A program made the position numbers and the translations under genes. From NCBI RefSeq assembly GCF_000759025.1, contig NZ_JPOS01000002.1, forward strand, positions 108,436-172,435: a stretch of DNA of 64,000 bases, in the 5' to 3' direction. Shown one piece after another: positions 43,830 to 53,802 of this stretch. The stretch is from Phaeodactylibacter xiamenensis (GTDB taxonomy: Bacteria > Bacteroidota > Bacteroidia > Chitinophagales > Saprospiraceae). Within the stretch, counting starts at the first letter, position 1. Every line of letters starts with the position of its first letter. Below the pieces are notes generated by a model. It saw only the letters and a list, made by a program, of their open reading frames with translations. It was not told the origin of the DNA and made no database searches.

Positions 43830-44958
43830 AGGACTTGTACTTCCGGTTGAAGTAATTGGAAATGCGGTACCGGGCGTGGTCATATTCATTCAGGAATTTT
43901 CCTGCATCACTGTAGACATCGCTGCTCAGCAGTTCGCTAACGGGCTGCAGTGGAGCAATGTGTTCCATGACTACTTTAAGTACAGCAACAAAAGGAAGTG
44001 CCAGAATCAACCCGGAGACACCCCAGATCATACCGCCCACGAATAAAAATATGATAGCCGCAAATGGATTGATGCTCACGCTGCTACCCACTACCTTTGG
44101 CGTGATAAAGTTGCCCTCCAGCGTTTGAATACTCATATACAGGAGTACGACCGCAGCAGGTTGCCACAGCGTACCCGTTGTAGCCAGTGCATAAACGAAG
44201 GGGAACGTGCCGCCCAGCGTGGTCCCTATGTAAGGTATGATCGCCAGGCAGGCCGCCAGAAAGCCCCAGAATGCAGCATAGTTGATGCCAATCAGCCACA
44301 ACCCAATGCTATTTAATACTCCTAGAATCAAGATCACAGACAACAGCCCGGTCAGGTATTCCTTTAACACCCGCTCCACCTGCTCCATAATCACCATGGC
44401 TTCATCCCGCTTAGACCGGCTGAACTGCATAAGGAAAAAATTCTTGAAGGACGTGCGGTAGAGCATGATAAAGAACGTAAAAAGCACCGTCAGTAAAATG
44501 CTAATCAGAATATTCGAGCCGGAGCTCAGGCTTTGCCCTAAAATCTGAAGCGGCGCCTCAATGAGCTGGCTAAAATTAGACTTGAGCGACTCTTCAATAC
44601 TAAAGGTGTCCAGGTTGATATATTGCTCCAAAAATGCAATGACCTGCTCTAAGCCACTCCTCAGCTTCCGCCCAATAGCCGGGATGTCGTTGATCACCGT
44701 TGCGAATTGCACAGAAAACAACACGAGCAGCCCGATGAGCGGCAAAAGAGCGATAACCATGGATAAAACAATAGCTAGCGGCATGTAGGAAATATACCGC
44801 TCCAGCCACCTTGAGATGGGCAGCAGCAGAAAAGAAAACAAAGCTGCAAACGCAATAGGGGAAAGAATACTCTGACCGATAATGGTGATGTACCCGCCCA
44901 GAAAAAGAATGATCAGCAGGGAAGCTAATCGGTGCAGGTTTAGCGTATCGTTTTGCAT
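43828..44958 (-). CDS. AI-2E/PerM-family transporter
   Basis: A 376-aa membrane protein with about eight helices and the family pattern: LLIILFLGGYITIIGQSILS, the soluble loop IEESLKSNFSQLIEAPLQIL, LGVLNSIGLWLIGINYAAFW, AIIPYIGTTLGGTFPFVYAL, and FITPKVVGSSVSINPFAAI. Members are putative exporters of autoinducer-2 or other solutes; the true substrate is uncertain. Confidence 0.92.
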   Translation of the reverse strand: MQNDTLNLHRLASLLIILFLGGYITIIGQSILSPIAFAALFSFLLLPISRWLERYISYMPLAIVLSMVIALLPLIGLLVLFSVQFATVINDIPAIGRKLRSGLEQVIAFLEQYINLDTFSIEESLKSNFSQLIEAPLQILGQSLSSGSNILISILLTVLFTFFIMLYRTSFKNFFLMQFSRSKRDEAMVIMEQVERVLKEYLTGLLSVILILGVLNSIGLWLIGINYAAFWGFLAACLAIIPYIGTTLGGTFPFVYALATTGTLWQPAAVVLLYMSIQTLEGNFITPKVVGSSVSINPFAAIIFLFVGGMIWGVSGLILALPFVAVLKVVMEHIAPLQPVSELLSSDVYSDAGKFLNEYDHARYRISNYFNRKYKS

Positions 44959-45169
44959 ATAGGTTCTTAGTTAAAGTAGGTGAGTAGGAATAACGAATAC
45001 TCAAGGTATTCGGAATACCCCAAAATTGCAAAGGGCTCCCAGGGAAGCAACAGTGCAATTATACCTGATTATTTGACAGCGTATGAAACTATCAAACACT
45101 TGCAGCTCAATCCACCAGAAATGAATCCCTGAGAGCCCTCTTTTTTCTTAAATTAAAACCGTGCCTGTT

Positions 45170-45493
45170 TTAAGCGCTCGCACGCTCTTTGACGCGCACC
45201 TTGTCCAAAAATTCGACAAGGTCCATATCGGCGTAGATTCCGTAAGAAGAAACGATTATACCTTTATCCCCGCTATGGGTCTCAACAGCAAATAATATTG
45301 ATAAATCGCTTGGGTTGGACATACCTTCGAACCTGTGATATTCAACAATTGACATATCGCCAGATTTGTACTTTTTCTTATTGCTCAGATTGCGCATCCA
45401 CTTCTTATCTTCTAATTTAAAGTCGTCTTTGAAGCCTCGCTTCCTTAGTGCCTGTGTGGCATGCGCCACCGAAGTGTATTGATTGAGTTTCAT
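45170..45493 (-). CDS. Small cytoplasmic protein of unknown function
   Basis: A 107-aa protein with conserved-looking blocks HATQALRKRGFKDDFKLEDK, EYHRFEGMSNPSDLSILFAV and GDKGIIVSSYGIYADM. It resembles a family that is often mislabelled phosphoribosylpyrophosphate synthetase in Bacteroidota databases but lacks any PRPP motif. Function unknown; dps is the next gene upstream on this strand. Confidence 0.75.
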   Translation of the reverse strand: MKLNQYTSVAHATQALRKRGFKDDFKLEDKKWMRNLSNKKKYKSGDMSIVEYHRFEGMSNPSDLSILFAVETHSGDKGIIVSSYGIYADMDLVEFLDKVRVKERASA

Positions 45494-45611
45494 TACATAT
45501 GCATTTCTGTTTAATCAGGATATTATAATTGAAGACAGATAAAGGAAAAGGTACTGCCTATGCAAACAAAAGTGAACCTGACTCAAAATGTATCTTGTTT
45601 GTGGTTATAGT

Positions 45612-45649
45612 TAAGTATTACCGGGGGCGGTGACCTCCGGCAATACTTG
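45612..45649. terminator. Hairpin downstream of dps
   Basis: AAGTATTACCGG (45613-45624) pairs with CCGGCAATACTT (45637-45648) with one mismatch, around a 12-nt loop. It lies 10 bp beyond the dps stop. There is no T-run, so it may protect the dps mRNA 3' end or act as a weak terminator. Confidence 0.5.
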
Positions 45650-45658
45650 TCCTTCAGG

Positions 45659-46147
45659 TTAGGCTGTGACGTTAGCTTCTTTCTTAGCTTTCCAGGCATC
45701 AAGCATCCAACTGGATTTCTCAATGTCGGCCAGGAAACCGCCAATCATGTCAATCGTACCTTCATCTTCCACCTTGTCGGCACTACGGATAATCCCGCGC
45801 ATGTTATCAATGATGATTCGATGGTTCTCCAGTATCGTTTCGACCATTTCAAATTCATCTTCGAGAATATCCGATTCCTTCACCGCAGCACGGTCGAGAT
45901 AGGATGACAACTTACTGACGGGGCGCAGGCGCAAGGTCACTACACGCTCTGCAATCTCATCGATTTTCTCCCGGGCATCGTCATACAGTTCTTCAAATTT
46001 CTCATGCAAGTCAAAAAAGTTCTCACCATCCACATTCCAGTGGAAATTCCGCAGGTTCTGATAGTAGATATGGTAATTGGCCAGCAGATCATTCAAGCGG
46101 TCTACTGTTTTCGCTACTTCTTTGCGGTCTAATCCTAAGTAATTCAT
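45659..46147 (-). CDS. dps: Dps-family ferritin-like DNA-protection protein
   Basis: A 162-aa ferritin-like protein. The ferroxidase site is in NLRNFHWNVDGENFFDLHEK (His) and FEELYDDAREKIDEIAERVV (Asp/Glu), as in Dps. It forms dodecamers that oxidise iron with H2O2 and bind DNA under starvation or oxidative stress. It belongs to a local run of stress genes (sigma factor, YtxH, PAS/sigma-54 activator). Confidence 0.95.
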   Translation of the reverse strand: MNYLGLDRKEVAKTVDRLNDLLANYHIYYQNLRNFHWNVDGENFFDLHEKFEELYDDAREKIDEIAERVVTLRLRPVSKLSSYLDRAAVKESDILEDEFEMVETILENHRIIIDNMRGIIRSADKVEDEGTIDMIGGFLADIEKSSWMLDAWKAKKEANVTA

Positions 46148-46223
46148 ATTCAGTTGTTTCGAATTTCATCTTCGCCTATAGAACGACTTCAGGCCATTCA
46201 TGTTCGAAACAAACTGTGCCTGA

Positions 46224-48839
46224 TTACTTATCGATAAAGTCCTTTCGGTTAATACCGAACTTGCGCATTTTGGAAGCTAGCGTCCGGGAATTCAGGTCCA
46301 GCAGCGTCGCAGCACCTTTAGGCCCGCTAATGCGCCAATTGCAGCGGCGCAAGGCTTCTATAATGTAATCCCTTTGCATTTCTTCGAAAGACTTAAAGAC
46401 CCGGGAATGGTTTTTCTTATCTACGGCCTGACTGGAGGATTTATGGTAGGCATCGGCAAGCAAAAGAGACTTGCCTTTAGAAATAATGACCGCCCGTTCA
46501 ATCATGTTTTCCAGTTCCCTGATATTCCCCGGAAACTCATAGCGCATCAACTCATCCAGGTCAGATTGGCTGATGTGTTCAATTTCTTTACCCTGCTTGC
46601 CAGCAAACTTTTTGACAAAATGCCGGACCAGCAACGGAATATCTTCTCTCCTTTCCCGCAAAGGCAGGTTCTGAATGGGAAAAACATTGAGCCTGTAGTA
46701 GAGGTCTTCCCGAAAGGCGCCTTCATTGACCAGGTCCACCAGGTTTCGATTGGTAGCAGCTACCACGCGGACGTCTGTGCTCAAGGTAGTGGTGCCGCCT
46801 ACACGCTCGAACTCGCCCTCCTGCAGGACCCGAAGGAACTTAGATTGAAGCCCCAGTGGCAGCTCACCGACCTCATCCAGAAAGATGGTCCCCCCGTCTG
46901 CCAGTTCAAAACGCCCTTTTTTGCGCTGATAAGCGTTTGTAAACGCGCCTTTTTCATGGCCAAACAGCTCACTTTCGATCAAATTCGCCGGCAGTGCCGC
47001 ACAATTGACTTTGATCATCGGCTCGTCCTTGCGCTTGCTCAAAGCATGAATTGACCGGGCCAGCAGTTCTTTGCCGGTACCCGTTTCTCCGATAATCAAA
47101 ACAGTAGCTTCCGTAGCTGCCACCTGCTCTACCTGATGCAAAACCGTTTTATAGGCTTTGCTCTCGCTTATGATATTTTCGAAGTTGTAATTAACCTTGA
47201 TTTCTTCCTTAAGCAGGGTGTTTTCTGTCTGCAGCCGGTCGGAGAGCTCCTGCACCTTATCCAGGGCAGCAGCCAGTTCTCTGTTTTTAGCCTTTCTGGC
47301 AGAGATGTCTCTCAGGAATGCGCAGGCGTAGTCTTTGCCTTCAAAGCTGATAAAGTTGATATAAACGTCTACGGGCAGCCACTGCCCATTTGCCTTGCGC
47401 ACTTCTGTTTCTTTATAAATTACCTGGTGTGCGCCTGATGCTTTCCATAAATCCTGAAAAGCCAGCTCGGCACTTCTTGGGAAAAGCTCGTCCCAAAGCT
47501 CAAAGGCTTCATAGCCGAGGCTTTTATATGCTGTTTGGTTGACAAATTTGAGAGCGCCCGTGTCGTCCACCCAGAAGATCATATCTACCGCTTCGTCCAG
47601 TGTGAACAGGGAAAGGCGGAGACGTTCATCCCGGGCTTTTTTGCGGCGCCAGTCTTTGGCAAAAACGCAGTTGATTTCTTTGTCTTTGTACCGGATGAGG
47701 TTCATGGAACAATACACAGGGATAACCGTCCCGTCCTTTGCTTTAAGCTCCCCTTCCCAATCCAGTACCCGGTGTTCCCGCAGCGCAGCCCAGGATTCAG
47801 CTCTGTTTTCAACGGAGAAGTTATGTACCAGTTTGTCCACCTTCATTGCTTTGAGCTCCGTATTGGTGTAGCCCAGCTTTTCACGGGTTGCCAGGTTACC
47901 GTATAGAAATGAGCCATCTGCGGTTTCCCAGAAAATCATTTCCCGGGCGTGGTCCAATGTGTATTGGGTGAGCTCCAGGCCTTCCTGCCCGGACTTCAGC
48001 TCTGTAATGTCCTGTAAAGCTCCATATAATTTAATGGTTTGGAACTCAGACTTCTCCGGGACAATGGTCACCGACATTTTGCTGTAGTGGCCTTCAGGCT
48101 GCTGCACTTGCAGATCGAAACGGCAGGGTTCACCTGTCTCAATAGCAGTCCGGATATTGAAGTCAAAGGCTTTGTGGTCTTCTGGCGGAAGCCGGTCTTC
48201 CAGTAAGGCTGTCCACTGCTCCTTATCCATGTGCTTATTGGGAATACGCAGCAGGGCATAGACCCCTTCGGTCAGCATGATCCGGTCGGTCACCAGATCC
48301 CATTCCCAGCCACCGACCTGACTGACCTCCGTGGTAAGGCGGAGCAGCTTTTTGTACCGGTTGGCGTGAAGCAGGTTTTTGACACTCACCAGGCAAAAAG
48401 GCTCTCCATCGTGCTCAATGAGGGACAGCCGCAACTGTACCGGGAACAACATCTCTGAGGCGTTCATGAACTCCGTCTCCATTTCCAGATGCCTGGTTTG
48501 CACCAGTTCTTTCCACTTTTTGCGCCACTGAATGAGGCTTAGGTGTGGGTTGATCTCAAAAATCCGTTTGTTGGACAGCAGTTGGGGTTCGTAGCCCAGT
48601 TCCTGTGCCACACGGTTGGAGGCCAGATGAATACTGCCGTCCTTGCGAACGATTAGCGTCCCAAAGCCGAAGGATTCCAGGACTTTCTGGTAATTGATCA
48701 AATTATTCGAGGCTCTAATTTCAGAACCCCCCGTTATGGAGAGCGAACGGCTCATCATTGTCAGGTTTGTCTGTTTCCAGTATGAGTGTTTATTACCCAC
48801 AGACATCTTCCTTCCACACTCAGGCAATACAGGCTGCAA
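46224..48839 (-). CDS. Sigma-54-dependent activator with four PAS domains
   Basis: Up to 871 aa. The N-terminal 500 residues hold PAS sensor modules ([76 protein letters not shown]), followed by a short coiled coil and a sigma-54-interaction AAA+ domain (Walker [17 protein letters not shown]; Walker [14 protein letters not shown]). The C terminus has a Fis-type helix-turn-helix ([19 protein letters not shown]). The GAFTGA loop that contacts sigma-54 reads GAFTNA at residues 631-636 (plus-strand 46932-46949). No membrane segment or receiver domain is present, so signals should be sensed in the cytoplasm by the PAS domains. The exact start is uncertain (48839 or 48758). Confidence 0.92.
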   Translation of the reverse strand: MQPVLPECGRKMSVGNKHSYWKQTNLTMMSRSLSITGGSEIRASNNLINYQKVLESFGFGTLIVRKDGSIHLASNRVAQELGYEPQLLSNKRIFEINPHLSLIQWRKKWKELVQTRHLEMETEFMNASEMLFPVQLRLSLIEHDGEPFCLVSVKNLLHANRYKKLLRLTTEVSQVGGWEWDLVTDRIMLTEGVYALLRIPNKHMDKEQWTALLEDRLPPEDHKAFDFNIRTAIETGEPCRFDLQVQQPEGHYSKMSVTIVPEKSEFQTIKLYGALQDITELKSGQEGLELTQYTLDHAREMIFWETADGSFLYGNLATREKLGYTNTELKAMKVDKLVHNFSVENRAESWAALREHRVLDWEGELKAKDGTVIPVYCSMNLIRYKDKEINCVFAKDWRRKKARDERLRLSLFTLDEAVDMIFWVDDTGALKFVNQTAYKSLGYEAFELWDELFPRSAELAFQDLWKASGAHQVIYKETEVRKANGQWLPVDVYINFISFEGKDYACAFLRDISARKAKNRELAAALDKVQELSDRLQTENTLLKEEIKVNYNFENIISESKAYKTVLHQVEQVAATEATVLIIGETGTGKELLARSIHALSKRKDEPMIKVNCAALPANLIESELFGHEKGAFTNAYQRKKGRFELADGGTIFLDEVGELPLGLQSKFLRVLQEGEFERVGGTTTLSTDVRVVAATNRNLVDLVNEGAFREDLYYRLNVFPIQNLPLRERREDIPLLVRHFVKKFAGKQGKEIEHISQSDLDELMRYEFPGNIRELENMIERAVIISKGKSLLLADAYHKSSSQAVDKKNHSRVFKSFEEMQRDYIIEALRRCNWRISGPKGAATLLDLNSRTLASKMRKFGINRKDFIDK

Positions 48840-49117
48840 AGCCCTTGCTCCAAAGTGATGCAGGAACGGCGCTGTTGGTACTTTTCAGTAAATCAGGTTT
48901 TTTTGGCAATCTTGGCTTCTGCGGTAGAGAAAATAGATATTCCCGATCCGTAGTTGATCGTACAAACCCTGACTCAAACGATAAGAATAAAGGGTTTTCC
49001 TGAAAAAATCACGTTTCGTACCTGACCAAAAGGTATGACTTCTCGAATGCATACCCGACAAGGTTTCGGGCGATAAGGCATATTAGGCTTTACACGCGAC
49101 TGGATTTCCGGCAAATA

Positions 49118-49531
49118 CTAGTAGATTGAGGCATCCTTCCTGCGGCGGTCGAGTTCTTCTACAATAATTTTTTCTACCAGGCCTGCATCACGGACTGCCC
49201 GGTACTTTCTGTTTAGGAATATATTACCCGCTGTAAAGCCAATGATAGAAACCGGCACCATAGCAAGTGTTGCATAAACACCGATAGGATAGTCGAGGCT
49301 CTGAAATAAAAAACAGAAAGCAATCCAAAGCGTGGTGGAGGCTCCAATGATGAATACGATACGCCTGTAATAGGCATGCAACTGTACTTTCTTGTCTAAC
49401 TGCCTGAGTAAATCCTGTAATTCGGGTGTAGAATAACACTGTGCCCCAAAAGACAGTATTTGCAGGAACTCATCATTGGCTTCCCGCTCTATTTTTTTTA
49501 ACTGACGGTCGAGAAAGTACTGTTTCATCAA
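49118..49531 (-). CDS. Small membrane protein of unknown function
   Basis: A 137-aa protein with an N-terminal charged helix (DRQLKKIEREANDEFLQILS), two transmembrane helices (IVFIIGASTTLWIAFCFLFQ and IGVYATLAMVPVSIIGFTAG), and a basic C-terminal coil (LVEKIIVEELDRRRKD). No family recognised. The flanking stretches 48840-49117 and 49532-49808 hold no further gene I can support. Confidence 0.7.
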   Translation of the reverse strand: MMKQYFLDRQLKKIEREANDEFLQILSFGAQCYSTPELQDLLRQLDKKVQLHAYYRRIVFIIGASTTLWIAFCFLFQSLDYPIGVYATLAMVPVSIIGFTAGNIFLNRKYRAVRDAGLVEKIIVEELDRRRKDASIY

Positions 49532-49808
49532 GCCGGTAACTTTTTTACGCTTTTACTATGGTTTTGACAGGATGACGATGGTTGGATGCATGGACGAAAC
49601 ACCTGCAATGCAGGATTTAATCTACAGCAACGGTATTTACGACCAAAAATAATATAAATTAGCCGGAGAAGTCATCTCTTGACAGCTTCTTAACATCGGT
49701 TTAAGAAAGGTTGTTTAAACTTTGCTGCTGTTATCGCTCCGCAGAGCGGACTGAAGCGAACACCTGACATACGGAAGCCGTTTCCCAAGTGAACCAAACC
49801 AAACGTAA

Positions 49809-51350
49809 ATGGCCATCCTGGGCAGCATTGTCAAATCTGCAATTACTTTAAAGCACAATCTTAGCACCGATAAGGAAGACCCCGTGAAACAGCAGCAGGA
49901 GCAACTTCTCAAGCTGCTACAAACCGCCAACACCACTGCTTTTGGCATCTACTACGGCTTCTCAGCCCTTAGCAAAGCTGACGACCCGATAGCCGCTTAT
50001 CAGCAGATGGTCCCCATTTTCGACTACGACCAAATGAACAAAGCATGGTGGGCACAGCAGCAGCAACTGCCGGATATTACCTGGCCTGGAAAACCGGAGT
50101 ACTTTGCGCTCAGCTCCGGCACCACCGGTAAAGCAAGCAAACGCATCCCCGTTACGGAAGCCATGCTGGACTCCATCAGATCGGTGGGCATTGCACAAGC
50201 AGAACATTTGGCGCAATTTGACCTGCCTCCCGAATTGTTTGAAAAAGAAATTCTAATGCTCAGCAGCTCTGCACAACTGCGGCAGCACCCCAACGGGCAT
50301 ATGGAAGGAGAGATTAGCGGCATCAACACCAATAACATACCCGCATGGTTTAGCGGCTTTTACCGTCCTGGACTGGATATTGCTCAATTGGATAACTGGG
50401 ATGAGCGTGTGCGCGCCATTGCGGAAGCTGCACCAGACTGGGACATTGGAGCGCTCGCCGGCATCCCCTCATGGATACAGCTGATGCTGCAAGAGATTAT
50501 CGACTACCACAAACTGGACAATATACATGATATTTGGCCAAGCCTTTCCCTTTATGCTACGGGTGGCGTAGCGTTCGGGCCTTACCGCAAAAGCCTGGAA
50601 AAACTACTGGCGCGCCCATTGGTATATCTCGATACCTATCTGGCATCGGAGGGCTTCTTCGCCTACAATGCCCGCCCCGGCACTATGAATATGCGGCTTG
50701 CTGCAGGCCATGGCATCTTTTACGAATTCATCCCCTTTGATGAACGTGGCTTTGATGAAACCGGCAATCTGCTCGACAGCCCTGAAGTGCTCACCCTAGA
50801 GAAAGTAGAGGAAGGGGTGGACTATGCACTTCTGGTTTCCACACCTGCTGGCGCGTACCGCTATATGATTGGAGACACCATTAAATTCACGGACCTGGAC
50901 CAGCTGGAAATCAAAATTTCCGGGCGCACCAAGTATTTCCTTAATGTGGTGGGCTCGCAGCTGTCTGAGGAAAAAATGAATGCGGCCATTCAGGAGTTGA
51001 GCGAAGACTTTGGCATGCCGGTTAATGAGTTTGCTGTGGCAGCGATGAAAAATGAGGATGGCAATTTTATTCATCAGTGGGTGATCGCCACACCGGGAGA
51101 TGTCGATGAGGCCAAAGCGGCAGAGCGCCTCGACGAAGCATTAAAAACCAGGAATAAAAATTACGCAGTAGCCCGCAGCAAAGGGCTCAAGTCAGTTGAA
51201 CTCACCGCTTTAGCTGAATCCACTATTTACGACTGGCTGGAACAACGAAAGAAGAAGGGAGGGCAAATGAAAATGCCCAGAGTGCTCAAAGCTGAACAAA
51301 TGCAGGATTTGCTGGATTTTCTTTTTTCTCAAAACGGGCTGCACTGCTGA
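49809..51350 (+). CDS. GH3-family adenylate-forming protein
   Basis: A 513-aa protein of the GH3 auxin-responsive promoter family. The nucleotide-binding motif SSGTTGKASKRIPVTEAML is clear, followed by SLYATGGVAFGPYRKSLEKL, YLASEGFFAYNAR and AYRYMIGDTIKFTDLDQLEI, with the C-terminal GRTKYFLNVVGSQLSEEKM. Plant members couple amino acids to acyl acids through acyl-AMP; bacterial members are not characterised, so the acid and the acceptor are unknown. It is a single-gene unit as far as I can see. Confidence 0.9.
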   Translation: MAILGSIVKSAITLKHNLSTDKEDPVKQQQEQLLKLLQTANTTAFGIYYGFSALSKADDPIAAYQQMVPIFDYDQMNKAWWAQQQQLPDITWPGKPEYFALSSGTTGKASKRIPVTEAMLDSIRSVGIAQAEHLAQFDLPPELFEKEILMLSSSAQLRQHPNGHMEGEISGINTNNIPAWFSGFYRPGLDIAQLDNWDERVRAIAEAAPDWDIGALAGIPSWIQLMLQEIIDYHKLDNIHDIWPSLSLYATGGVAFGPYRKSLEKLLARPLVYLDTYLASEGFFAYNARPGTMNMRLAAGHGIFYEFIPFDERGFDETGNLLDSPEVLTLEKVEEGVDYALLVSTPAGAYRYMIGDTIKFTDLDQLEIKISGRTKYFLNVVGSQLSEEKMNAAIQELSEDFGMPVNEFAVAAMKNEDGNFIHQWVIATPGDVDEAKAAERLDEALKTRNKNYAVARSKGLKSVELTALAESTIYDWLEQRKKKGGQMKMPRVLKAEQMQDLLDFLFSQNGLHC

Positions 51351-51417
51351 GTGTTCGGCTTCGAACATGACCCCACTCGTCTCGTTCTATCTATAAACAA
51401 CTCATTACAAATAACTT

Positions 51418-51651
51418 ATGACAAACCTTTTGAATAAGCTGCTTTATGCTTTCTTTTCGGCTTTGGTCTTCGCGAACAGCCTGGTAGCACAGGCGCCTGC
51501 TTCCAGTGACAGTCCGTACAGCGATCAAAGATTCGCGACACCGGATGACCCGGCCTGGTATGAAACGCCTTCAATCTGGATTGCGCTTGTGTTGTTGCTG
51601 ATCGTGCTGATCGTGCTCCGAATGCGCAAAAAGCAAGAAAAGTATACTTAA
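51418..51651 (+). CDS. Small membrane/secreted protein of unknown function
   Basis: A 77-aa protein with an N-terminal signal-like segment (LLYAFFSALVFANSLVAQA) and a C-terminal transmembrane helix (SIWIALVLLLIVLIVLRMRK) followed by basic residues. The middle is polar (SDSPYSDQRFATPDDPAWYE). It lies 61 bp upstream of the baeRF gene and may be co-transcribed with it. Confidence 0.65.
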   Translation: MTNLLNKLLYAFFSALVFANSLVAQAPASSDSPYSDQRFATPDDPAWYETPSIWIALVLLLIVLIVLRMRKKQEKYT

Positions 51652-51712
51652 AGTCCATATTGGGACTAAACTTCAGTTTAAAAATTCAACCAAACCAAAC
51701 CAAACCTATAAT

Positions 51713-52858
51713 ATGATTGACGAAAAGCAATTTAATAAGCTGGCGAAAATGAAAGGCTCGAATTTGCTTTCCATATATGTTCCCACTTATCGTGCCAACC
51801 ATAGCCAGGAAGATCAAATTCGGTACAAAAATGCGCTGAAGACTGCACAAACGAAACTGGAAGAAAAAGGCATGAATGCCAAAGACGCTGAACACTTCCT
51901 CCGCCCGGCACGGGCATTGCTGGAAAAAGAGCGTTTCTGGTCCTATCTCTCTGACGGTTTAGCTGTTTTTGCAGGGTCTGATGGTTTCTTCCATTATGAG
52001 ATTCTGCCTGTTACTTTCGACGCTTATGTTTTTGTCGGAGAAAATTTTCACCTCAGCCCCATGCTGCCGGTACTGGGTGGTAGCAGCCGGTTCTTTCTGC
52101 TCGCGCTCAGTCAGAACGAAGTCCGGTTTTTCGAAGGAGACCAGTACAGTATTACTCCGGTAAAAATTGAAGACCTGGTACCTACTGCCGGCATGGAAGA
52201 TGCTTTTGTGCTTTCCGATTCACACGATGCACTGCAGCACCATAGCAGTGGTCGCGACGGAGGCGAAAACGCCATCTACCATGGACAAGGAATTGGGCAG
52301 GATGACAAGAAAAAAGATATTGAAGCTTACTTTCGCGAGGTCAATAAAGGGCTTATGAAAATGCTCTATGACGAAAAGCCACCTATGGTTATTGCCTGTG
52401 TAGACTATCTGCTGCCGATTTATCAGTCGGTTAACGAGTATGGCAACTTATTTACAGAAAACATTAGCGGCAACCCGGAACAACTTAACCCGGCCATGCT
52501 GCACGAAAAAGCCTGGAGTATCATCAGCCGGCACTTTGAATCGCAGCAGGCAGAAGACATGGAAAGATTTCAACAAGCTATGGCTGATGACCGGGCATCT
52601 GCAGCCCCGCAACAAATTATACCAGCGGCAGCCTACGAAAAAGTAGATACCCTCTTTATCAAAAAAGGGGAGCACCTGATGGGGCAATTTGATTATGATA
52701 AAAACGAAATTGCGCTCGGTAAGCGTGAGGAATATCGTGATTTGCTTGATTTGGCAGCTGTTCAGACTCATCTCAATGGCGGGCGAGTCTACTGGCTTGA
52801 CGCCGAGGAGATGCCTGTCCCGACAGCAAGCGCCAACGCGATATACAGATTTGAATAG
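51713..52858 (+). CDS. baeRF family 7 protein (bacterial archaeo-eukaryotic release-factor-like)
   Basis: A 381-aa protein with the baeRF pattern: KGSNLLSIYVPTYRANHSQE at the start, FWSYLSDGLAVFAGSDGFFH, LPVLGGSSRFFLLALSQNEVRFFEG, and a C-terminal domain with VNKGLMKMLYDEKPPMVIAC and GGRVYWLDAEEMP. The GGQ tripeptide of true release factors is not present, so peptidyl-tRNA hydrolysis is not supported. baeRF genes are often near ribosome-hibernation or stress genes; here neighbours are unrelated, but the stress cluster is within 10 kb. Confidence 0.85.
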   Translation: MIDEKQFNKLAKMKGSNLLSIYVPTYRANHSQEDQIRYKNALKTAQTKLEEKGMNAKDAEHFLRPARALLEKERFWSYLSDGLAVFAGSDGFFHYEILPVTFDAYVFVGENFHLSPMLPVLGGSSRFFLLALSQNEVRFFEGDQYSITPVKIEDLVPTAGMEDAFVLSDSHDALQHHSSGRDGGENAIYHGQGIGQDDKKKDIEAYFREVNKGLMKMLYDEKPPMVIACVDYLLPIYQSVNEYGNLFTENISGNPEQLNPAMLHEKAWSIISRHFESQQAEDMERFQQAMADDRASAAPQQIIPAAAYEKVDTLFIKKGEHLMGQFDYDKNEIALGKREEYRDLLDLAAVQTHLNGGRVYWLDAEEMPVPTASANAIYRFE

Positions 52859-52962
52859 TTTTGGTTTGTACAGCTCTCCCGTATGACCGGGTGAGCTTGC
52901 CATTAGTTTCAGGGCATTAAGTTGCCCAAATCTCGAATCCAAAGCTGGCTTTAATGCCAGTG

Positions 52963-52990
52963 AAGCCCGCCAATATTGGCGGGCTTTTTT
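52963..52990. terminator. Terminator between baeRF and DUF4197 genes
   Basis: A perfect 24-bp palindrome starting AAGCCCGCCAAT (52963-52986) followed by a T-run on the plus strand to 52990. It can serve both convergent genes. Confidence 0.85.
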
Positions 52991-52994
52991 ATTC

Positions 52995-53732
52995 TTATCC
53001 GTCCTGCCGCGCGAAGACCCGCTTCAGCAGATCCGTGGTTCGTGCACTTACATTATTGCGAATTTCCCGCTCCTTTTTCTCCACCATGTCAAACAAGCCC
53101 GACAGGGCCTGACGCGTCACGTAGTCATCCAAATCAGGATCTGCTTTGTCTACGAATGGGATTTTGTTGTAGGCATTGACAGCGTCTCCCCAATATTGAC
53201 GGGCATTGAACTTATCCAGTGAGTTCACGATTACGGGGTTGAATTCGTCGTACAGCTTGGTGTAGGTCACCCGGTTGAGGTAAGCAGTAGCCGCATTATC
53301 ATCACCGGTAAGGATGTCAAGCGCATCGCGGAAAGTCATGCTGCGGATGGCATCCACAAAGATAGGCTTGGCTTTGGCAGCGGCATCTTCAGCTCCGCGG
53401 TTTATTTTTTCAAGAATGGTTTCTTCCACCTGATTAAAGCCAGGTATATTCTGTAGCCTGTCCGCTACTTTACGGGCTTCTTCCGGCAACAAGATTTTGT
53501 AGGGGCTCTTGTAGTAGCCATTCTCCTGAGAAAGACGCTGGGCGCCTTCAGAAATACCAAACTCAAGGGCTTGCTTCAGGCCTTTGCCGATTTCCTCATT
53601 GGTAAGGCCACCGCCTCCGGCATTGGCAAGGGTATCCAGTGTAGATTGAATTTGCTGGCTGGTACAGCCGATAAACAGGGAGGCTCCAAGCAGCAATACA
53701 GTTAGTTGTCGCACAATAGTAGTCCGGTTCAT
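52995..53732 (-). CDS. DUF4197 lipoprotein
   Basis: A 245-aa protein with a lipoprotein-type signal peptide (TVLLLGASLFIGC-TSQQ) and the DUF4197 body: LTNEEIGKGLKQALEFGISE, YYKSPYKILLPEEARKVADR, FRDALDILTGDDNAATAYLN and VTRQALSGLFDMVEKKEREI. The function of DUF4197 is unknown. Located between folB (same strand, upstream) and the convergent baeRF gene. Confidence 0.85.
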   Translation of the reverse strand: MNRTTIVRQLTVLLLGASLFIGCTSQQIQSTLDTLANAGGGGLTNEEIGKGLKQALEFGISEGAQRLSQENGYYKSPYKILLPEEARKVADRLQNIPGFNQVEETILEKINRGAEDAAAKAKPIFVDAIRSMTFRDALDILTGDDNAATAYLNRVTYTKLYDEFNPVIVNSLDKFNARQYWGDAVNAYNKIPFVDKADPDLDDYVTRQALSGLFDMVEKKEREIRNNVSARTTDLLKRVFARQDG

Positions 53733-53802
53733 TGATTTTTTTTTGACTTGTGACGAAAGGGTTGTCCAAAAAGTAACGGCATGACCCCGCTGTTAAGTTT
53801 GG

